DNA from: Spongilla lacustris | Lineage: Eukaryota > Porifera > Demospongiae > Spongillida > Spongillidae | NCBI GenBank assembly: GCA_949361645.1 | Contig: OX442415.1 | Coordinates: forward strand, 23,603,790-23,667,789 | Length of the DNA stretch: 64,000 nt | Reading direction: 5' to 3' | Shown: piece after piece, positions 55,765 to 64,000 of the stretch | Position numbering within the stretch: the first letter of the stretch is position 1 | Layout of the letters: every line of letters starts with the position of its first letter | Made by a program: the position numbers and the translations under genes | The notes under the pieces: model-generated | Told to the model about the DNA's origin: nothing | What the model saw: only the letters and a program-made list of their open reading frames with translations | Database searches by the model: none

Positions 55765-58700
55765 CTACATAAACTCAAAATTTTCATAGATAGTCTTCAA
55801 TCGTTCTACAATATGTTTGGCTAGCCTATTAGACTTAGATAATGTTACATTCCCTAGAACTATACAATTTCTGTGCACTATTGCAGTCTGCTCCACTGAC
55901 TTGACTGTCCATGGATTCCATGTACCACTGTATGTTCCTACCCACCACTCTATTGTCATAACATCTTCTTCAATCATTAGAATTCTAGCAATTTGTGGCA
56001 ATTCATGTTTAAATTCATCAAGACCTAAGGCCACAAATTGCCCTTTTTCAACTTTAGCCACTTCTTTTCCCTATGAGAGAAATGTTAGACATCAATAAGA
56101 AAGTAAAATTTGTATTGTATATTTAAATCTCCAGCCATAAATTTGAAATTTCAAAGGCATAAGTATAGCATGTATTTGAAAAAAAAAATCAAAAACAATA
56201 ATATAGACAATAGTTTTGAAATTTCAAAGCATTGTAAGATCGAACTCACTTTGAAATTTCAAAATGATTATAAATGATCACTTTTTAAACTTCAAAATGG
56301 AAGCTTTGAAAATTCAAAATGATAATTCAAATGGGTGCTTTGAAATTTCAAGATCATTAGAAATGGGTGCTTTGAAATTTCAAGATGATCTGTAATCGGT
56401 GCTTTGAAATTTCAAGATGATTTGAAACCGGTGCTTTGAAATTTCAAGATAATTAGAAATGGGTGCTTTGAAATTTCAAGACAATTTGAAACCGGTGCTT
56501 TGAAATTTTAAGATGATTTCAAACCAGTGCTTTGAAATTTCAAGATAATTAGAAATGGGTGCTTTGAAATTTCAAGACAATTTGAAACTGGTGCTTTGAA
56601 ATTTCAAGATGATTTCAAACCAGTGCTTTGAAATTTCAAGATAATTTGACACCCGTTCTTTGATATTTGAAACCAGGGCTCTCAAATTTCAAGATAATTT
56701 GAAACCTGTGCTTTGAAATTTCAAGATAATTTGACACCTGTTCTTTGATATTTGAAACCGGTGCCTTGAAATTTCAAGATTATTTGAAACCAGTGCTATG
56801 AAATTTCAAGATGATTTGAAACCAGTGCTTTGAAAATAAATTTAAAAGATAATATGACATGTGATACAGGTGCTTGAAATTTCAAGATAATATGACATGA
56901 TATGGGTGCTTGAAATATGATATTAACAAGGTGCTTAAAAATCATAAGTCTTTCAAAACCATTTGAAATGGTTGCTTTGAAATACCAAGACAATATAAAG
57001 ATCCTTTGAAATTTCAAAATCATTTGATATGTGTGCCTTGAAATTTCAAGATCAATTGAAATTGATGATTTCTAATTTCAAGATAATTTGGAATTGGTGC
57101 CTTCAAATTTCAAGATCGTTTAGAAATTGATGCATTGAAATTTCAAAGTCATTAAAATTTGGTGCCTTACAAAATGACATGAACAAGTTGCTTAAAAATC
57201 ACGATCATTGAAATGGGTGCTTTGAAAGGTGCCTTGAAATTTCAATATCATTTCATGTGTGCCTTGAAATTTCAAGATTATTTCAAATTTATGCTTTGAA
57301 ATTTCAAGATCATTTGAAATTGATGCTTTGAAATTTCAAGATCATTTGAAATGGGTGCCTACAAGACGAATTCAACTAGCTTAAATATCACAAGTCTTTC
57401 AAGATCATTTGAAATGGGTGCTCGAAATATCAAGGTGATAAAAAGATGCTTTGAAATTTCAAGATCATGTGATATGGCCGCGTGGTTTGAAATTTCAAGA
57501 TCATTTCAAATGTTCGCTTTGAAATTTCAAGATCATTTGAAATTGATGCTTTGAAATTTCAAGATCATTTGAAATGGGTGCCTACAAGACGAATTCAACT
57601 AGCTTAAATATCACAAATCTTTCAAGATCATTTGAAATGGGTGCTCTGAAATATTAAGGTGATAAAAAGATGCTTTGAAATTTCAAGATCATTTGATATG
57701 TGTGCCTTGAAATTTCAAGATCAATTGAAATAGATAATTTTTAATTTCAAGATCATTTGGAATTGGTGCCTTGAAATTTCAAGATCGTTTAGAAATTGAT
57801 GCTTTGAAATTTCAAAGTCATTAAAATTTGGTGCCTTTACAAAATGACATGAACTAGTTGCTTGAAAATCACGATCATGTGAAATGGGTGCTTTGAAAGG
57901 TGCCTTGAAATTTCAATATCATTTCATGTGTGCCTTGAAATTTCAAGATTATTTCAAATTTATGCTTTGAAATTTCAAGATCATTTGAAATTTATGCTTT
58001 GAAATTCCAAGATCATTTGAAATGGGTGCCTACAAGACGAATTCAACTAGCTTAAATATCATAAATCTTTCAAGATCATTTGAAATGGGTGCTCTGAAAT
58101 ATGAAGGTGATAAAAAGATGCTTTGAAATTTCAAGATCATGTGATATGGCCGCGTGGTTTGAAATTTCAAGATCATTTCAAATGTGCGCTTTGAAATTTC
58201 AAGATCATTTGAAATTGATGCTTTGAAATTTCAAGATCATTTGAAATTGATGCTTTGAAATTTCAAGATCATTTGAAATTGATGCTTTGAAATTTCAAGA
58301 TCATTTGAAATGGGTGCCTTCAAGATGAATTCAACTTGCTTAAATATCAGAAATCTTTCAAGATCATTTGAAATGGGTGCTCTGAAATATCAAGGTGATG
58401 AAAAGATGCTTTGAAATTTCAAGATCATGTGATATGGCTGGGTGGTTTGAAAGAACAAGATCATTTCAAATGTGCGCTTTGAAATTTCACGATCATTTGA
58501 CATGAGATAAAGATGTTTGTCATTTCAAGACTATTTTTAATGGGGCTTTGTTAGCTAAAAATGGGTGCTTTGAAATTTCAAAGGGTGCTATAAAACAAAA
58601 GTTTGAAAGCATGAACAAATTTAATTCATCCTATTTTAAATTCTTAAAATTCAAGTAACACAACTTGAAATTTCAAAGCACCCATGAAGAGAATTTGCAA

Positions 58701-61700
58701 TTCCAATACCCTTTTTATCATATACATTTACCTCGAGGTAGTCTTTTTTTTCATCTGTGCCAGTAACCTGCATATATGGCTTAGTTTATCTTATGTTCAC
58801 GCATTGTTAATACTAACCTCGTTCTTTTCTTCATGTGGCTCATTCTGTTCATTTGTTATTTTGCACCTTTTCGCATGCCTTTTACCAATGTAAACCTATA
58901 GGTGGTATGAAAAATTAACTTAAGAGGTTCTAGTATGCAGTTTACCTCAGGTATTTCTTTCACTGAGTTAGAATGGCGTTCTATCAATTTAACAGGTAGA
59001 CTTGTGGTGTCATTTGATGTGCTGTCTGATTGTAGTACCATACTCTGCAAATCTGTAAGAATCCATGAGGTCCTTTCTCCAGAAATATTAGGTGCGCTGA
59101 ACCCATCACGAAGTTCTATTAAGAATGTCTTCCACCAATCTCTATGGATTTCATCAAAGCACAAGAATTTGTCTAGAGATATTTCTAGAGCATCCAGATC
59201 TTGCTTAGCAGCACTTGGATCCAATTGTTTAGGAACACCATCCAAGTTTGACTATTATAATCATGTACATTGATTTGAACAATATTGTTACTGAATCAAT
59301 ACAAATGTTTGTACCTTTATCAATTTCAATCCAGGGTTTTCAGATCGAGGTTCCCAGTTATCATTAGTCCATCGTTTATATTTCATTTCAGCATGGCCAT
59401 CCCTGTTACGATAGAATAAGAAAATATGGGGGTTGGAATGATTATGGAGTTCTTCTGTATGAGGAAGAAGCCATGATTTAATATCCATCAACATTTTCAA
59501 TGGAACTGCTTCTTTGACTAATTTGTTTGACTCTTTACAGCCATAAAGAAGCTCTGAAAAAAAGAATATATAATCATGCATGGCTACAACATAAAAATTT
59601 ATTAATATTTACCAGGTACAGTGATAGCATTGTGTCTTTTAAGCCATTTTCCAATGTTCCCAAAAAGAGCATCGATGTCCTCATGTGTATGGCCCACCAT
59701 AAGGAAGCCAAGTTCAATCTATAATGCACAATATATATTATATTTATATTACAAATCAATTGCATCTGAAACAGTACCTACCTCATCAAAGATTTGAATC
59801 TGGACTAAGTATGCTAAAAAAGATAGAACACATCGATTTTTATTTTCTCTAGCTGTGTTATCCAATTGAATGCAGAGCTTCTTAGGAAATTGCTGAGAAG
59901 ATCGTTGTACATTCATGAAATGAGCTTGAAGGACCTAATGATAGATTCGGTTCATAAGTTAAAAACTGAGCCAAAGTAACTTGCATTTTACCTGCAATAG
60001 AATATTTGTAGTAAGGTTAGGATCATGAGGCCATTGCATGTAATCAAGAAAAATAGTAGCAAAATGACCATGAACTATTGCCCCAGTTATATGTGTTCGA
60101 AAGTGCCATAAATTCGAATCTGTCTTTTTTAACCGCTTAGTGTGCGGTAACTGGGTGCTATTCTGGTCCATTCCATCAATAATAATGGACATCACATTCT
60201 GATCAGTTTCAGCACGCTCTCTGATACTATGATACCGCTTTCTCTGATCCCTAACATAACAGAATTATTGTACAGGTACGGATATGTAACTATGCACACA
60301 TAACATAAACATAAACAAGTCATACTTACATATGAACATACATATATACATACCTATGAACATGCATATATACGTACATATGAACTTACTACATACAACA
60401 TACATACATACATACATGCATACATGCATGCATACACATACATACATACATACATACATACATACATACATACATACATACATACATACATACATACATA
60501 CATACATACATAGATACATACACAAAAAAACATGCATGCATGCATACATACATACATACATACATACATACATACATACATTTGCAATTTCATATGGTCC
60601 TCCATTAGTTCATTCAATTGCACTATCTTGGTTTGATCCATCGTTTTCTCTTTCTCTGATTTTATTATGCTGCAAATGTCACATTTTGTAAATCTGTTTT
60701 CCTAAAAAATAAAATGATTACACATGCAACATTTGCTTTTGAGAACAAACCTTTGGAATGTTGACATGGCTGAAATGCTCTTCCCAAAGACGGAAGAAGT
60801 GACTTTTACTTACAATGCTGTCTTTTTTTCTGTTAGTCATATCAACCACCATTCTTTGGTACACTGATAATTTTGAAAGATTGCTGGGCAAGTGTACTAC
60901 CATTCTGTTGGGCATATAGTCACCAACTAAGTTGAAATAACTATGCATCCATGCAATAGCTTCATGGGATTTTTGTAAAGGAGCACGTTCAGTGGATTTG
61001 GAAATTTTGAGACATCCACTATATGCTTTTTGTTTAGCCTTGTAAAACAATGATGTACTGATTCCAAGAGTAGCAATCCACAAATTTTGGCAAACAGATT
61101 TACCAGCTATAATAAAAGTAATGCCAGAATTAGATTCTCTTAGCGAATGCAGATGAATATAGTCGATTATCCATTGTAATTTGGCTGACTTTGGGAGCTG
61201 AATAAAATAATGATGGTAGCTTAGAATGTCCAGTGGAGAAATACCATGAACACTTTGAGAACACTGAGGTGTACAACCATTCATTTTGGCAACATCAAAG
61301 GCATTCCAAAGAATAGAAGCACCTGAAAAGGTCAGATTTTGATCAAAACTCACACACTTATGAATTTATGCAATGAGAGAGCCTGAAGCATTTTCTAATG
61401 TTTTATACTAATAGCATGTTTGTGCTGATACCTTTAACATATGAGCTTACAGTTGTGTATTTTTGTGCAGCCTTGGACGTCTGGATCAGTATCACTGGAT
61501 GAGCATCCCAAATCTTCAATGCTGTTCAGACCTTATAATATATAATAAATAAGATTTAATTATTTTCTAAAGTATATTACTATTATTTGTATTGCAATGT
61601 GTGCTCAGAGATTGAGATTGAAATTCAATCCTGCAAGTATCTATAATAAGGAGATATTTTGGAGGCTAATTCAATAATACAAGTCCAAAAACGCACAAGT

Positions 61701-62946
61701 CAACCAACATGTAGCAAACCACATTACGTACGCACTGATGTGAAATATTATAATCAGTAATGCTTACATAAGCTGCTTTGAGAACGATAAGAATGAATGC
61801 AACAAGTAAACCGTTTGTTTGGTTACTTTTCTTCGTTAACAAGTTCCTCGCCTTGTCACTGACTTTATAATAAACATTCGCACAAACGCACACACACACA
61901 CAGCGTCAGCCGTTAGTATTAATAGTCTCTCCACTCAACCGTTAATATTCGCAAAATTGGTAATGCATACTTTACCGTAGCAAATATGTTTATAAACATC
62001 ATTGCAGCTGCATGGTTTATGCATTGTACTACATTGCCAGAGAGCAAGCCAAACAACATCCCAAGCGAGCGCCTTAAGCATTAATATAAAATTGTTAAAT
62101 AATCATTGAATTAGTGTATACACATATGTACTTGTAAATTGTACGGAGACGCCGTTTATATATACATATACGCAGCACTGAATGTATAAATAAGGCCCTA
62201 CCTGATCCCGAGAATAATGATTGAGCTCTGTGACTGCTGAACTGCGAATTTGATTTCAAATCAGTATACTGAGCTGAAAGACTCCGGGCATTTAGATCCT
62301 CGTCTGAAGATTCTAGGTCGCTGAATCTGACCTCCAACTCTAAACAAGTTAAAGGTTTATATTCATTGTGAAGCAAGAAACAAATTAGGGGGTTGTAATT
62401 GGGGAAAGAGAAAAAAATAAAAACTATCCCTCCCACCTTCGCCACAAGCGTATAAGTATGCATGTATACATGATACGCACGCGGTGACACACACCAATAT
62501 TTACCATTGCAACTATAATAAGAAACAATATTGCAGCTGCGTTGTTTATAAATGCGTTCTATTTTTCCTGGGGGTATATACTGCATCAAGTCCCCAAACC
62601 AGCATTAAGGGCCGGGTTTTGTGTTGCGGAGTACATGCATGCATGTACCTTTACGGAGAGCAATGCATATACGCAGAAATGAACAAATAAGGTCCTACAT
62701 ACCTGATTGTGAGAACAATGATTGATCACTCTGACTATTAAGCTGTGAACTTGATATCAAATCAGTGGTGTACTGAGCTGAAGGAGTCCGGGTATCAGAA
62801 ATATCATCCACGTCTGAAGACTCTAGGTCAGTGAATCTGACCTCCAAATCTGAAGATTCTAGGTCGCTGAATCTGACATCTAAATCTGAAGTGTCAAGGT
62901 CACTGAATCTAACGGACTCGCAATCTCCTTCGCACAAGTACGCCAT
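55765..62946 (-). CDS. DUF7869-like protein, 13 exons, 879 residues
   Basis: Exons (minus strand): 62946-62703, 62339-62202, 61531-61451, 61322-60751, 60701-60580, 60250-59992, 59934-59782, 59718-59613, 59553-59315, 59251-58946, 58895-58818, 58767-58732, 56070-55765. All borders are GT-AG, all phases agree and the sum is 2640 nt. The N-terminus is acidic with VRFSDLESSD repeats; exons 1 and 2 are duplicates. Exon 4 ends SHFFRLWEEHFSHVNIPK and exon 5 begins NRFTKCDICSIIKSEKE, family hallmarks. Then IIIDGMDQNSTQLPHT (~408-423), CIQLDNTARENKNR (~493-506) and VGHTHEDIDALFG (~531-543) follow. D411, D497 and E536 are spaced like a DDE triad (inference). The last exon holds IEWWVGTYSGTWNPW, a small barrel-like module. 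Function is unknown; it may be transposon-derived. Confidence 0.85.
56150..58680. repeat. Intronic minisatellite of palindromic TTGAAATTTCAA units (~32 bp), ~2.5 kb
   Basis: Dozens of copies of GATGCTTTGAAATTTCAAGA then TCATTTGAAAT fill intron 12 of the minus-strand gene. The 12-bp palindrome TTGAAATTTCAA is the most constant part. A higher-order period is visible: a variant block with GGGTGCCTACAAGACGAATT and AGCTTAAATATCA occurs near 57352, 57579, 58026 and 58314. Divergence rises toward both edges. Both strands can form hairpins at each unit. Confidence 0.95.
60396..60580. repeat. (CATA)n microsatellite at the exon 5 donor
   Basis: A long CATA/TATG run with a few CATG interruptions. On the minus strand the first GTATGT of the repeat is the splice donor of exon 5 (60580/60579). 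Frames of CMYV-type repeats on both strands here are artefacts. Confidence 0.95.
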
Positions 62947-63036
62947 TTCAAGACTAGTTCACGTGACCGGCAAAATGAATCTTCAGCTGCTTGTGTATGT
63001 AAACGCGCCAAAAGGTTTCATTCATTGCAGCTGTAT
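62947..63036. promoter_or_regulatory. Compact divergent promoter with TCACGTGA box
   Basis: Only 90 bp separates the minus-strand ATG (62946) from the plus-strand ATG (63037). An E-box palindrome, TCACGTGA, lies at 62959-62966, the kind of site bound by USF/MITF-type bHLH-ZIP factors. There is no TATA box. The spacing suggests that both genes share one promoter. Confidence 0.5.
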
Positions 63037-64000
63037 ATGGAAGCCAAAATGTGGTACTTGGAATATTGCAAAGAATCGAACGAGGTGACTTTGATGAATG
63101 ATGGACATAAGATGACGGCTAATGTTGACGGAAAGTTGCTCCCTGTTGGACCTGTAGTTGACGTAAAAGGTTATCAGAAGGACGGCAAAGACTACGTTGT
63201 GGTAAGGGTCTTTATAGAAGCTAGACTTCCTGCAGTGCGCCCTAGAAAGTTGCATTTAGATTCTGTTACAAAAGCCGCTCATAAAATAGGGTTTAAGACA
63301 ATCTCTAATCTCCAATAAATACAGCTGTGACCTGATAGCTAATGGCCATCGCTGGTCATGGTTCGTCCTCCAAAATATTGCATATATGTACAAAATTAAA
63401 ATGTTATTTATTTCTTACACGTACAGTTTCGCACCAAACCAGGAACAGTTCGCCCCAAATGCTTGTCTGTTATCAACTTCGAGACGACGGCAAATGATGT
63501 GTGCAGAAAGTTCAGCGCAGTGACATCTTCGAGTGAATTTTGTACTATCTGGGCAACAACAATTCCACTGTTGACGAAAACAAGTAAGTTAAAAATTACG
63601 ATCTAGACTACGTATGTCTTGCTAATTTATGTGTACGTACATATATGCGCCATGACGCCACCGTGGTTTGGGAGAGCAGTGTCTAGGTGGGACGGGTGAT
63701 GGCACATGGGGATGTAGGTGGAGCAGTGCACTTTGGTACCAGTGCATGAATAGGTGCGCATGTACCTACTGGGCGACTCAAGTAGCCTTCCGTGGTTAAT
63801 GATTTGATATGACGTCACGCCTAATACAACATCAAGTACTTCCCACCTACACGCATGTTGAAGGTCAATACAGATTTCTTTGTTAAGTGTATTGGAAAGT
63901 CACCATCTGTCTGCTTAACTGAAACAGGTGAGACCAGTAGCAAAGCCACAGACAGACCACCAATTAAAGTGCAATCCAAAGGGAAACAAAGAATTGCAGA
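63037..64000 (+). CDS. Unidentified divergent gene, 5' part (three exons, runs off the window)
   Basis: Starts at ATG 63037 (MEAKMWYLEYCKESNEV). The model uses exon 1 63037-63201 (donor GTG|GTAAGG), exon 2 63427-63583 (acceptor ACGTACAG, donor CAA|GTAAGTT) and exon 3 from 63928 (acceptor GAAACAG); the phases agree at both junctions. Visible stretches are MNDGHKMTANVDGKLL and GPVVDVKGYQKDGKDY in exon 1, GTVRPKCLSVINFETTAND in exon 2 and SETSSKATDRPPIKVQSKG in exon 3, which looks disordered and basic. If the first intron is retained, the frame instead ends at 63318 (RVFIEARLPAVRPRKL…). I recognise no family. It sits head to head with the DUF7869-like gene. Confidence 0.6.
63584..63927 (+). other. 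Intron 2 of the divergent gene
   Basis: 344-bp sequence between the GTAAGTT donor and the GAAACAG acceptor. It holds only a short unsupported minus-strand frame. Confidence 0.5.

Noticed and set aside
60265..60691. Cys-Met-Tyr-Val and His-Thr-Tyr-Ile repeat frames
   Set aside because: Translation of the CATA microsatellite; only the exon 5 part is coding, on the minus strand.
61666..61899. Hydrophobic minus-strand 77-codon frame
   Set aside because: Lies within intron 2 of the DUF7869-like gene and includes an ACACAC run; no splice support.
62831..63088. Plus-strand frame of Ser/Leu/Lys repeats at the divergent promoter
   Set aside because: Mostly antisense to the VRFSDLESSD repeats of the minus-strand gene.

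Overview
The window is eukaryotic and looks like a marine invertebrate, most likely a sponge. This is inferred from short GT-AG introns (56 bp in one gene), low-to-moderate GC, single Death-domain exons, and a mix of BEL/Pao, Ty3-like, RLE-type non-LTR, Merlin, hAT and Ginger-like elements. No species can be named from sequence alone. Most computed reading frames are chance frames or lie in tandem repeats; few genes are real.

Region by region. 0-5.3 kb: a complete small hAT-like element with an 8-bp target duplication (158-906), a weaker TIR element (2157-2912) and a decayed zinc-knuckle relic. 5.5-7.3 kb: a nest of hAT-like repeats and a minisatellite. 7.4-9.7 kb: a decayed BEL/Pao retrotransposon with a tRNA-Phe-type primer site, Gag and protease, lacking RT and integrase. 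12.5 kb: an isolated Death-domain exon. 12.8-25 kb: at least seven pieces of one dispersed repeat family, a Ginger-like transposon relic with long TIRs and a 4-bp target duplication (13596-15317), a second hAT-like element with a perfect 8-bp duplication (21984-22811), and a foldback element built of GCTAGC-containing repeats. 25.2-27.5 kb: a relic of an RLE-type non-LTR retrotransposon abutting a deleted Ty3-like LTR element. 28-32.5 kb: an N-terminal Tc1/mariner-type transposase relic followed by about 3 kb of diverged A/C-rich tandem duplication. 32.7-33.7 kb: the 3' end of a Death-domain gene with tandemly duplicated exons. 36-38 kb: a nested pair of hAT-like elements. 38-50 kb: almost entirely minisatellites, microsatellites and segmental duplications. 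50-55.4 kb: two Merlin (IS1016/ISXO2-type) transposons, one decayed with ~560-bp TIRs, one with an intact spliced transposase and apparently identical 216-bp TIRs.

The best gene is on the minus strand at 62946-55765. Thirteen exons join in frame into 879 codons of a protein resembling the DUF7869-type family of invertebrates. It has a duplicated N-terminal exon, a CxxC motif, acidic motifs spaced like a DDE triad, and a C-terminal WWxG-type module. Intron 12 holds a ~2.5 kb minisatellite of palindromic TTGAAATTTCAA units, and the donor of exon 5 runs directly into a TATG microsatellite. A second gene starts about 90 bp away on the other strand and runs off the window end; the spacer carries a TCACGTGA box, suggesting a shared bidirectional promoter.
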